The notes under the pieces are model-generated. The model saw only the letters and a list, made by a program, of their open reading frames with translations. It ran no database searches and had not been told where the DNA came from. A DNA stretch of 64,000 nucleotides from positions 1-64,000 of the forward strand of contig NW_023501119.1 of the NCBI RefSeq assembly GCF_014066305.1. The letters are read 5' to 3'. The stretch's first letter is position 1. Every line of letters begins with the position of its first letter. Shown one piece after another: positions 21,388-32,242 of the stretch. Made by a program: the position numbers and the translations under genes. Source of the DNA: Letharia columbiana (taxonomy: Eukaryota; Ascomycota; Lecanoromycetes; Lecanorales; Parmeliaceae).

Positions 21388-22650
21388 TTAGGTCTCTGGC
21401 GAAACCGGAAGGTCATCCTTTCACCCAATCTCGGAACCCTCGGAAAGCAAGTTATGGTCCCAGAATCTCGGAAAAACAATGAAGAACCGCCCTCAGCCAG
21501 CACCGCACACGAACCGAACCCGCATGATGAATGACAAGGACGCCAACAAGGACCGCCTCTTTATACACACTGAAGACATACTCGCTTGCAAACAAGCTCA
21601 AATTCCCTCATTCCCGGACCGCAACACAGACACAGCGAAAAAAACAACCGAATTCCCCACAGCATCCACCAGCCCCATCTCCAGCGCCGAAGATTGCGCA
21701 GGCCCCACTATCGCGCGTGGAAACGTGCAGCTCCGCTCGCCACAAGATGGAACCGCCGCCGTTGGAATCGCAGATGGAGACTGGCAGGGTCGGGAACGGG
21801 AATGCAGGTTCAGACCGACAGGAGCGAGGGGCCGGTTGGTGTAAATGGCGGAGGTGGTAAAGGGTGGCAAGCTGGGAAAAGGGGCCACGGCTTCACGTCT
21901 TGCTCCGATAGATTATGGGGCGCGCCCGGAAGAAAGAAATTTAAATCCAGAACGGAGAACGGGACACCGGACTCAAACAAATGTAGCATTGGAGTGCAAC
22001 ATGCCATTCCACGAACCATGACGCAGCAACAAGCTCGTACAGCATACACTGCTCCTCACGCACTCCTCCTTTCAAAAGATCCGCCATCTCTACCTCTGCC
22101 TCTGCCTACGAACCAGCCAATCCCCTCGCCGCTCCCTCAGCATCCGATGAAAAAGTACAGAGGAAAGAAGAAAGAAAGGAGAAATCCCCACATCAGAGCA
22201 CACACATATGCACAAGTAAAACACCATCACCATCACCACCAGCACCAGCAAACCACACAACCTCACCCCCTCCCCGACCCCCAACGCCGACGCTGTATTC
22301 ACGAACCCAAAAGATTCCCCATCCGATATATCCATTTCAACCAGATTTACGGCACCGGTACTACATCTCCACGTTCAAGACGAAATCATGATTCCAGAGC
22401 TGGTGAAACGCACTCTCGGGAAGAAGTCAGGGGGTGGAAGAGAGGGAGCGATTAGGTAGATAGATAGGGATAACCATTCATGGTTTATTAATCGAGAACA
22501 GCTTGAATGAATCCATTTTTCGGTACCATTATCATCATCATCATCATCAAACTTCACTCATTCATTCACGATTGCAAGTGCAACAAAAAGAAACACAAAC
22601 ACATGCACACGCACGCACGAACGAACGAACGAAATAGTCCTCACATTCTA

Positions 22651-22710
22651 CACATCCCCACACATCCCCACACATCCCCACACATCCCCACACATCCCCA
22701 CACATCCCCA
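22651..22710 (+). repeat. Decamer satellite (CACATCCCCA), six copies
   Basis: Six exact head-to-tail copies of CACATCCCCA are visible, followed by degenerate CA/CCCCA units. A short GAAC tetramer run lies just upstream (about 22619-22632). Confidence 0.95.
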
Positions 22711-22997
22711 TCCCCACACATACACACACAACCCCACATAACCCCGCAACATCATCTTCCCCAACCAGCATCCCAACCCCACGTATCCAACCCCTCCCTA
22801 GACCCGTAAAAAAAGAAAGAAAGAAAGTAAAAGATGAGGGAAAAAACACACACTCCCCTCAAGGGCAGAAAACCGTCTCATCCGATGAGCACGCACACGA
22901 CGCCGTCTCTCCCTTGGCTATTGCTGATTTCGCTGGAAGGAAGGGAGGGAGGAGGGGAGAGGAAGGAAGGGGAGGGAGGGGAAAGTCAGGGAGTGGT

Positions 22998-23068
22998 GTC
23001 AAGTCAAGTCAAGTCAAGTCAAGTCAAGTCAAGTCAAGTCAAGTCAGACTCAAGTCAAGTCAAGTCAA
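22998..23068 (+). repeat. Pentamer satellite (AAGTC)n
   Basis: A run of GTCAA/AAGTC units is interrupted once by GACTC near 23045-23051. It would make a repetitive, easily slipped tract. Confidence 0.95.
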
Positions 23069-23564
23069 ACCAACCCAACCCAAGCCAAGCCTTAGTTGTC
23101 CCATTCATGACCACGCATCCACGCATCAATCAATGCCCGCATAGGGGCCCACATAGAGTGTATATAGTGGTTGCGCCGTCCCACGCCGAGGATAGCAAGC
23201 CTACAACATAAACAGGCCTACACAGCAAGCCCGAACAGGCATAATTCCTCGTACTCGTACCCCAGCGCAAGAAAACTCCCCTAGACCTGGAGTTGGAATG
23301 ATAGCCGGCCATGTACAAGTGTGGATGGGTGGGTGGGACAAAAAAGTATCTATGCAATGGCTCCGAAAGAGACGAGATCGAGTTGAAGAGCCATTGACGG
23401 GTGCGAAACAGGTGGCTATATAGGTAGCTCGTACTGGACACCTGTCTCCTTCCTTACCCCTTGCGGGGGTACCGACAGGGCCATGAAACATGAAACAGGG
23501 GCATGTCATGTGACCGACTGACCCCCAGTCCCACTGTGGCGACAAGCCAAGCCAAGTTAAGCTA

Positions 23565-24130
23565 AGCCAAGAAAAGTAAAGAAAAGGAAAGGAAAGGGGG
23601 AAAAGACAATAAAAGAAAAGTAAAGAAAAGGAAAGGAAAGGGGAAAAAAGACAAGAAAGGAAAAGCTAAGAAAAGAGCTTAAGACGAAAGAAAAGTAAAG
23701 AAAAGAAAGATAAAGAAAAGAAAGACAAGCCAAACGAAATTTATATCCATTCTATATACACACACATATAAACCCAAAAGAGCAAAAGTGAGAATATCAT
23801 CGCTTACAAGAAACGCTGCAACACACACACACACACACACACGCAATATACAATCCTACACCACCATATGCCGAAACCAGCACCGAGCCAAGCCAAGCGA
23901 GAGTATCAAAGCTTAAGAAACGGGGCAAAACACAAGAAAGGCAAAAATAAAATAACAAAAGATAAGAAAGGAAAAGGTAAGAAAAGAAAAGAAAAGTAAA
24001 GAAAAGGAAAGGGGGAAAAGATAAGAAAAGGAAAGAAAAGAAAAGGGGGAAAAGAGAAGAAAAGATAAGATAAGAAAAGGGGAAAAAAGACAAGAACGGA
24101 AAGCAAAGAAAAGAAAGATAAAGAAAAGAA
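23565..24130 (+). repeat. Long polypurine (A/G) tract
   Basis: Two blocks of AAAG/GAAAAG-type purine repeats (about 23570-23730 and 23930-24135) flank a less biased segment with a (CA)n run. The minus-strand equivalent is a long TTTC/CCTTT pyrimidine tract. Long minus-strand open frames here are composition artefacts. Confidence 0.85.
23700..23903 (+). repeat. Direct repeat, copy 1 (period 408 bp)
   Basis: This segment runs from the purine tract through a TTTATATCCATTCTATATAC-containing core to a (CA)n run and a CACCGAGCCAAGCC end. It is nearly identical to 24108-24301. Confidence 0.85.
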
Positions 24131-24301
24131 AGACAAGCCAAACGAAATTTATATCCATTCTATATACACACACATATAAACCCAAAAGAGCCAAAAGTGA
24201 GAGTATCATCGCTTCAGAAACGCGGCAATACACACACACACACACATATACAATCCTACACCGCCAGAGCCGGGACCAGCACCGATCCAAGCCAGGCAAC
24301 G
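24108..24301 (+). repeat. Direct repeat, copy 2 (period 408 bp)
   Basis: The core and ends match copy 1, with a shorter (CA)n run and scattered substitutions. The offset measured on the shared CCAAACGAAA motif is 408 bp. Confidence 0.85.
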
Positions 24302-24494
24302 TAAACCTCGCCACGGATACCTGGCATAGAAGTATGTAATCCGAGTTGCCCCAAACATTTATCCATCTGTACCATGGAATCGCGCAATTCGACGCTCGAG
24401 CTCTGAGAGGCATTGCTCTGCGAACGATGCCTGTCCGGTCTTCTCTCCTTACGACTGAGCCCCTCTCCCGTCTCCGAGACGGGAATCCCCCCTC

Positions 24495-26172
24495 TCAGTC
24501 ATTTTCACTGAATTGATTAATATGCACGGTTTTCATAATGCGGTCCTTATCATCCATGCCGGAATCGTGGATCGGCATGCCCCAAACGGGCGCGTCGGTC
24601 CTCCTGCCCCCGACGACGTTGGTGTCGAAGCCGCCGTTCGCGTGGGCCAGCTCGACGTCCCCGTCGCCCATGCTCTTGGTGCCCCAGCCGCCATTGCCCC
24701 CGCCGGCGATCCTCTCCTCGCTCTCGCTGCGGATGTAGCCGTCGTGGTCGAGGCCGTGGTGGGCGGTGCGGCGCCGGGAGGTGATGCCCTGGTTCGAGGA
24801 GAGGTGGAAGCGGTTCGAGGAGTCGGGGCCGGCGGAGGATTTGAAGGCGCCGAGGCCGAAGACGCGGGAGATGAGGGGCCAGAGGTGGGGGATATTGGCG
24901 ACGATGACGGCGGTGGAGGTTTCGCCGGCGTACCAGTTGAGGTAGATGAGGGAGCCGTAGCCGGCGGTGAAGTTGTAGTAGCGGTTGAGGATGGCGCAGA
25001 GGATGACGAGGGTACCGAGGGAGAAGATGCCGAAGAGGACGATTTTTCTGGAGGAGAGGTTAGTGGAGGGATGTTTCGAATTGGATGGTTGTTTGCGGAC
25101 CTTTTGAGGGGCAGTTGTGCCTTGATGAGCAATGGGATGGGTAGGGAGAGGATTAACAGATCGGATGTGATGTTGAATACGGCGTCGTCAATGAGATGGT
25201 TGTAGTAACTCGCACATTGCGCTGTGGCGTTGAAAAGACAGTTAGTCAGCTGCTGGTTCATTCTCCAGGGGGAAATTAGTGGAAACAACAGATACTCACA
25301 GTTGGGAACAGGGACCTTCCAGTACCAATTCACAGGCCGACACCAGACACCCAAGAAAAGGATCATCACAATGATGTAGCCGAGCAGGGTATACGCTGCA
25401 ACGTATTTGACCGCACGATGATATCTCGGCAGTCCCTTACTACGTCGTTCTTAGGTTAGCCGTCTTTCATTTTTCGTTCACGTCCATTTCCCAAGCTTCT
25501 CGTGTGTCTTCCAATGGTCCTTCACAATCCACCAGGAGCATTACAGGCAGGCGTATGTGGGGTGCGACTCACGTCATGTGGTTATACAAGATTAGCAGGC
25601 AAGCTTTGCAACCCCAGACCGTTGACAACTTTGTCATTTCCGTAGCGAACGTCCACTTGCAGCCGTAGATTGCGTTCTGGATTTCAGCGGGTGTGATAGT
25701 TGCGAGGAAGGACGGAGGTAGGTAGGCATTGAGATTCACGGCCGTCTGGTTGATCCCGACTATCACTATGGTATAGCAACACTGTCCTCGTTGATCGTAT
25801 GGTCAGCCTTATATCGACGACCAGAGCTTTGCTGCGTGAGGAGTTTTTACTGTGCTCGGGTATGGTGGTTGAGTAGGATGATGGTAAACAGGCGTCTTGA
25901 ATCACGGGGCAAATGAATTGGGGGGGGAGGAGAAGGAATAGGAACGTACGACGACAAAGTACATTATATAGTCATCGATTTGCAGCTTCTTGAAAGATCC
26001 AAGCAGAATCCTTCGAGACAAGCTGGAGGCATGTCAGTCAATTAGCCTGTGCGAGAGGAGAGAGAGCCTTGTAGGTGGTTTTCACTTACGTTCTGCCAAT
26101 GACGACCAGAATAGCAATTGTATAGAGGGTCCATGACTCGATGGCCAGCGATTGTGCTTCGCTCATCCCCAT
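24495..26172 (-). CDS. Fungal rhodopsin-domain seven-TM membrane protein
   Basis: Six exons (26172-26090, 26022-25950, 25781-25573, 25439-25300, 25221-25101, 25047-24495) join with consistent phases to give 392 residues. The order matches the fungal 'rhodopsin domain' family: an initial helix ending in VVIGRT, then KLQIDDYIMYFVV, a long loop, NHMTKGLPRYHRAVKYV, the block WCRPVNWYW, QCASYYNHLIDDAVFNITSD, and a last helix followed by NRYYNF...WYAGETSTAVIVANIPHLWPL. A polar, glycine-rich cytoplasmic tail of about 100 residues ends the protein. Related proteins include PTH11-like receptors and transport-linked membrane proteins; no CFEM domain is present. The ligand is unknown. Exons 5-6 are far more GC-rich than exons 1-3. 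Confidence 0.88.
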
Positions 26173-29042
26173 GATGTAGTGGGATGTTGAATTTCGTGCC
26201 CTCGCCTGGCGAGTCACACGAGCTACGATGGTGGAGTGCAGACGACGTGAACAGAGCACTTGGTGTCAAGGCTGACGGCGGAGAGTGTACCAAAGGTGCA
26301 TCGAATGTTGGAAGATTGGAAGTTCGGAGAAGTGAAGACGAATTTGTCCCGAAGATGGTGCGCCGGTACTTGTTTATTATCAGCCTCGGCCGCTCCCCTT
26401 TACCGTACCTTATCTGACCGTTGTGACATGTGAAGTGATTCGAAAATGGAGAATTGTGCTCAAGAGAATTGCACGTACCTTACGCTAGGAAAGATGGATG
26501 GGATGGCACAGAGGACAAAGTGACTGTGACTGCTTGGGCAGCAGCGATGATTGGAAGCTAAGCATACGAGATCGGGAGCCAGCCTCTCTTCCCCGGACCG
26601 ATCCCAGCAAGTCTCCATGGCCATTGCCCAAAAGGGATAGAGCAGTGTTGGGAAGTAAGGATGAGAAAAGAACGGTTTGAATGTTATCCCACGTACCGTA
26701 TATTAAGTCTGGCAAGAGCTGCCGAGCGTTGATCAACACACCGAGTTGGATAGAACTGGTGGGTAGAACTGGTGGGTGGAGCATTGACATTCCTACTCCC
26801 TGCAATCATGTAAGAGGGTCAAGTGAATTCCCGATGCGTGCAGGTGCATATGCAGAATGTCAAGGAAAAAGGAAAAGGAAAAGGAAGAGAAGAAGGGCAC
26901 AATGGGTGGGCGATTATTGGTTAGGGAAAGCAGAGGGACGGTAAGTAGGCCAGATCCATCCCGTTCCCAGAGTCCCAAAAGTTTGGCCTCGGGATTTCCA
27001 AGCGGGGAATATGCTTGCAAAGTATCTTTCGCGTAACAAAGTCAATATCGCCCAACCCCTGATTGGGCGTTTTTTCCCTTGCTTTCTTCTTCTTGCGTTC
27101 CAATTCCAAGGCACTTTATCAAGTTGTGCCGTGACGGCGCATGCGGTCTGTGTTAGCGAGTCTGTGATGACATGTGATGGTCTCGCACAAGTTCACACTT
27201 CCCAGTCCCAGAATTGAGCTCATGGCTCTTGGAGGCTTCGGCAGCGATATCGGAGCAATAATTGACGATGAATATCCGTATCAAAATGGGAGTCAAATAA
27301 TGAACTGAGTTTGGGTAAAATGCATGACTACTATTATTCGTCTACTCGTATTATGATTGGAGGAAAAGCAAGACTATCAAGACTATCTTTACTCCTTCGC
27401 CTCTTCTCTTCGACCGGCTGAATAGCTACAAGTTAGGCTGACAGCGGTCCGAAGCATCGGATCATACTTGATCCTCTTCCATGTACAATCCCTCAATATC
27501 CCTCCCACCTGCCCCCATGCTAGCCACCTGCTAGGCCACATGTACTAGATCAGCCAAGCGAGCAGACGAGCAGGCCATTGGGTGGCGTGAAGAATTGGCG
27601 TGACAATGGCGTTTTGGACCCCACTACACCGGACTGCTGCGGCTCCGCTTCCCCGTTTGCGCTTTCCTTGAACGGGGTTTAGCGTAAAGTAAAATCCAGC
27701 GAGGTTTGTGTGAGGCCTGGACTTTTCAGCGCGGGACAGGCCCAAGCTCGACCAGTCCTCGGCCTCTCGAGTAGAAGATCGGAGTGCCCCTGACTAGTGT
27801 CGTATAGCGTGGGGTTTATCAACATCGTCTCTTGGCACTCGCGAATTTTCACGTTTCGCTTTCATCCTTTCTTCCCTCCTTTCCTTTTTCCACTTTATCC
27901 AACAGATCTTTGATGAGAGTCGATGAGAAGACTAGGTAAGAGTCGATGAGAGGACCGGTGGACTAGGTAGATAAGGACAGTCATCAATCGGGCCAATTGG
28001 CCTTCATCTGATCGCGTTGATCTTCATCTCTTCCAAACCTTTTCGTTCAAAGGGCCTGGACATTCCCCAGGGCCCCCAAATCATTTCTCGGGGTCCCAAG
28101 TTCTGGCAAACACGAGGACGATTACGAACTGCTGATGAATTGGACCTTCCTCAGGCATCAAACCAACAACAGTGCGTGAACTTGTTCATGCGCCCATGGC
28201 AAGGAGTTCAAACTGCCATGTGGCCAAATCATCTCAAGCACGTGGTAAGGTATAGCAAGAAGTACCTAAGCTGGTGATTGAGTGAAGAGATGGTCAGGCC
28301 TGGATGGCTTTTCGTACCTCTGACTTTGGAGATGAGTTTGAAATGGTGAAGCTCGTGTGAAACTCACCGGCTGCTGTGAAAGTCTGATTTTGCGTGATCC
28401 CTAATGCCTCCGGGATCTAGACCCTGAAGGTGACGCGGGAATTGCGTTCGGTGGACGGTACAGCAAGCGGAAAGGCAAGTAAGGAAGGTAAATAAGGTAA
28501 GGTTATGCATTAATCAGAATAAGGCCTAGTCCTGAAGTCGATTACGACTTGCATGAGTTAGATTCGACTTGCGAGTTGCGACTTAACCATGTGTTGGATG
28601 ACGCTAGATATGCATCTAATACCCCACTAATCCCCCCACTAATCATCTAATGCACAGCAGGTTGGAAGCTTCAGGTGTAAGCCAACTCCAAGCCAACGGA
28701 AAGAGAGGCACGCCAATGCCAACGAGATATGATCCGGCATGGCCCATTATTACTAAGTAGGTACTGCTGATCCGTGCATGAAGCCATGAACCATCCCGTG
28801 CTCGCCGCCGAGTGGGCACATTTGGATCTACTGTAAACGAGACCCATGGCTCGCCTTTTCCCGAGCTGAGCTACAGCCATGCATTATCCTACCGTCATGC
28901 ATGTAACACTTGCGTACTACCTTCTACCCCATCTATTAATCTTCCGGTTCCCCACCCCCCAATATCGCCCACTTCGATTGATCTCGTCGCAGTTGCGACA
29001 GATACTTCAACGACAAGTATCATCGCCTCCCCGACTGCCATC
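26173..29042. other. Divergent intergenic region (rhodopsin-domain gene / NCS1 permease)
   Basis: These 2.9 kb separate two divergent genes and should contain both promoters. A purine run (GGAAAAGGAAAAGGAAAAGG) lies near 26862-26882. Open frames are short and unrecognised. Several GTAAGG/GGTACC-like short repeats occur (28480-28510), without clear meaning. Confidence 0.4.
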
Positions 29043-30838
29043 ATGACTCTCGCCAACAATCCCCTCAACCATCCCGCCGCGCATCAGATACCTGAAAACG
29101 ACGTGGAGAAGCGTGGCGAATTGAACGATAAAGATGCCGACATCAACGTGTCCTCGTTCACCGGCAGTAATTCCGAAGACAATACTACTCACACCTCCCA
29201 TTCCTCTCTCGGTCCTCACGACATACCACCCACTCCCGTCGTCCTCAGAGGCAGGCTGAAAAGATGGAACGACAAGATCGAAGCTTTCGCCGGTCTCGAG
29301 GCGCGAGGCATCACTCGCGTGCTACCAGAGGAAAAACATGACATATCACTCATGGGATACGCCCAGATGTGCATCCTGTGGTTCAGCGTAAATGTCACGG
29401 TGAACAACCTAGCCGTCGGCTTCCTTGGCCCACTGGCCTTTAATCTGGGTTGGGTGGACAGTGTCTTACTGACCGTATTTGGTTGCGCGCTGGGATCCGT
29501 GCCAACTTCATACACGAGTACATGGGGTGCTGAAAGTGGTAATCGGACACTGGTATGCTTGCCCTGAGACATACGACTGGGCCAGTTAAAGCAATGACTC
29601 TTTACTGATGGGCATCCTAGATTGTGGCTCGATATGTAATGGGATACTGGCCAGCGAAGCTAATCGCCATCCTTAATGCCATCTTGATGATCGGATACGG
29701 CGTCATCAGTTGCATTATCGCCGGACAGATGCTCTCGGCCGTCAACGGTGGGCACATGACCATCATCGTGGGCATCATCATCGCCGCTCTCATCATCGGC
29801 GTCGTCGCCATCTTCGGCATGGCTGTCCTGCACGTATACGAAAGGTACATACAAACATCCTTCCCGAACCCCCACCCCCGGCCCCCAATCATAGCTAACC
29901 TCATCCCCTTCATCAGATGGGCTTTCATCCCCCAAGTCATCGCCCTCTTCGTCCTCATCGGCGCCGCCGGTCCCCACTTCAACACCGCTCTCCAATCCAG
30001 CGCCCCCATCACCGGCACCGCCGGCGAAATCACCGCCAACCGCCTCTCATTCTTCGCCCTCCAGTACTCCGTCCCCGTCGGCTGGGCGGCCGCCGGCTCG
30101 GATTTCTACGTCTACTACCCCACCCACACGAGCAAAAGGCTCACCTTCCTCATGACCTGGCTCGGCCTGGCCTCGTCCTTCATCTTCGTCAACATCATCG
30201 GCGTCGGCCTCGGCTGCGGCGTCGCCATCACCCCGGCCTGGCAGACCGCCTACGCCACGTCCTCGGGCGCCCTCCTCCTCGCCGGCTACGGCGGCCTCGG
30301 CGGCTTCGGCAGCTTCTGCACCGTCATCCTCGCCCTCTCCGCCATCCAGAACAACATCCCCGGCACCTACGCCGCCGCCATCGACATGCAGATCCTCGGC
30401 CGCTACTTCAAGGCCGTCCCGCGCTGGCTCTGGGTCGTGGCCGTCGTCATCGTCGAGTTCGTCTGCGGCGTCGCGGGCCGCGACCACCTCTTCGACATCT
30501 TCGAAAACTTCCTCGCCCTCATGGGCTACTGGATCTCCATCTTCGTCACCATTATGCTCGAGGAGCACATCCTGTTCCGCCGCCTCCGCGGCGTCCCCTT
30601 CGACTGGTCCGCCTGGGAGGACCGGAAGCGCCTCCCGCTCGGCGTCGCCGCCCTCGTCGCCTTCCTCATCGGCTGGGCCGGCGCCATCATCGGCATGTAC
30701 CAGGCGTGGTACGCGGGGCCCGTGGCGAAGCACGTCGGCGGCTACGGAGGCGATATCGGCACCTGGGTCGCCATTGCGTTTACGTGCGTGACGTTTCCGC
30801 CGATGCGCTGGTTGGAGTTGAAGCTTGTGGGGCGGTGA
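29043..30838 (+). CDS. NCS1 family purine-cytosine permease (FCY2-like)
   Basis: Three exons (29043-29552, 29621-29844, 29917-30838) encode 551 residues. A polar N-terminus of about 95 residues precedes GLEARGITRVLPEEKHD, a hallmark of fungal purine-cytosine permeases. About 12 hydrophobic helices follow, with the motifs FGCALGSVPTSYTSTWG, YWPAKLIAILN, YSVPVGWAAAGSDFYVYYP and FENFLALMGYWISIF. The family imports cytosine, adenine, guanine or hypoxanthine with protons at the plasma membrane; individual specificity cannot be read. Intron 2 (29845-29916) is 72 bp and free of stops in frame, so unspliced transcripts would still be translated. Exon 3 has strong G/C third-position bias, which creates long shadow frames on the other strand. 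The ATG is preceded by GCCATC. Confidence 0.92.
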
Positions 30839-31117
30839 TGAGGGGGAGCGAGCGGATCCGCGGGCCGTGCGGGGTGTGCGTGTCCGGATGTGATGGATCG
30901 CCCGTCCGTCTGTCTATATAATCCGACGGATTGCCGACCAGCCATCCATCCTTTTTCGACGAAATGAGAAGTGGTGATGTTTATCTAAGGTACTTATCAT
31001 CTATCCCGGCGCTAGGCGGGCTGAATAGAACGGTTTCGGTTTGGGGTCTGGTCTTGACTGTCCCGCAAGTACTTTGGAGTAGGTACGTAAGTAGGTAAAT
31101 AAATACCGTAGAGACGT

Positions 31118-31735
31118 ATGTCAGACGCAAAAGCTATGCATCCAACTTTATCTATCTATCTATCTATCTATCTATTTATTTATTTCCCCTTGGCCCCCAT
31201 CCCCCCCACACTATCCTCCCCATCACCCCCCCCCACACCCACACCCACACCCACACCATCCTTTCTACTGTACCCCCCACCCCTGCGCACGCCCCCCCCT
31301 TTTTTTTTTGCCCTATCCTAACACCACCATCCCATCCCATCCCATCCCACCACCCTATTCCCATTCCCAATGCTCCATCCATCCATCCACCCTATCCCTC
31401 CATCCACCACCATCCCATCCTACCCATCACCACCATCCCATCCCAGCCCATCCCATCCCATCCCATCCCATCCCATCCCACCAACCTATCCCACCACCAC
31501 CACTCATCCCATCCCACCATCCATCCCATCCCCCACCACCATCCCATCCCACCACCACCACCACTATTCCCAATGCTCCATCCATCCACCCTATCCTTTC
31601 AACCCCCACCCCTCGCACCCCCTTTGCCCTATCCCACCACCACCACCATCCCATCCCACCACCTATATCCCAAATAAATGCTCCATTCACCCATCCATCC
31701 ATCCACCCACCCATCCATCCATCCACCCACATCGC
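31118..31735 (+). repeat. C-rich minisatellite block (TATC, CCCAT and CCAT units)
   Basis: After a (TATC)n run at about 31149-31177 the sequence is built of CCCAT and CCATCCAC units with almost no G. It lies downstream of the NCS1 gene and is noncoding; open frames here are repeats of Pro/His/Ser. Confidence 0.92.
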
Positions 31736-31789
31736 ACGGGATTATGTATTGAAAAATATCAAAACCCGAATCCGTTGCTAGTGGTGCTT

Positions 31790-32045
31790 CTAATGCTTCT
31801 GCTGGAAAGAAGGAAGGAAGGAAGGTTTCATAGGCTGTTTGTTACATTGATGGGTGAGGGAGTGGGGGGAGTGATGGATGGATGGATGGATGGAAGGGGT
31901 GGGGGGGAGTGGAGGGGAAGTGGAGGGGGGAAGTGGAGGGGGGATTTTGTTTGGGAGCGGGAGGATTCTGGGGTAGGGTATTGGTTTTGGTGTTATTGTT
32001 GGGAGGAGGGTGGGGGTGGGGGATGGGGATGGGAGGGATGCCTTG
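31790..32045 (+). repeat. G-rich minisatellite block with (GGAT)n
   Basis: Runs of GGAAGGAAGG, a (GATG)n run at about 31873-31894, and many G3-G8 tracts make this a strong G-quadruplex candidate. The GGAT units are the inverse of the CCAT units in the preceding block. Confidence 0.88.
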
Positions 32046-32242
32046 ATTGGTACATGTGGTGTGTATGTATATGACAGCTCATATATTTAATATATGGACG
32101 TTGAACTCTGGGAGCTGTACATTTGCATGGCTGAAATACTTTCGTAAATATACCTCACTATATAGCCAAGTCTCCTGTACATCTACTTGTATATTTCTTT
32201 CTTCCTCTCTCCCATTTCTTCCTCTCCCCCATATCTTCCTCT

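Larger units (their letters stand above)
20204..24494. other. Gene-poor region rich in satellites
   Basis: From 20204 to 21480 no convincing gene is seen apart from the fragment noted at 21211-21387. From 22500 onward the DNA is built largely of short tandem repeats and a purine-rich tract, described separately. Long open frames across 21480-22460 have no family likeness and arise from biased composition. The last kilobase is the downstream flank of the rhodopsin-domain gene. Confidence 0.5.

Noticed and set aside
21479..22455. Overlapping plus-strand frames of 109-289 codons
   Set aside because: Several frames are open together, they have no family likeness, and they run into simple repeats; composition explains them.
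23797..24413. Minus-strand frames rich in Phe/Ser/Leu that look like membrane proteins
   Set aside because: They translate the pyrimidine complement of an A/G repeat tract.
24513..25205. 230-codon plus-strand frame opposite the rhodopsin-domain gene
   Set aside because: It is Gly/Ala/Val/Asp-rich shadow text antisense to a well-supported spliced gene with GC-rich last exons.
30047..30733. Long minus-strand frame and a second plus-strand frame across the NCS1 permease
   Set aside because: They overlap exon 3, are composed of low-complexity Asp/Glu/Ala or Arg/His/Pro text, and arise from its strong G/C third-position bias.
31308..32074. Pro/His/Ser-rich frames on both strands
   Set aside because: They are translations of CCCAT/CCAT minisatellites.
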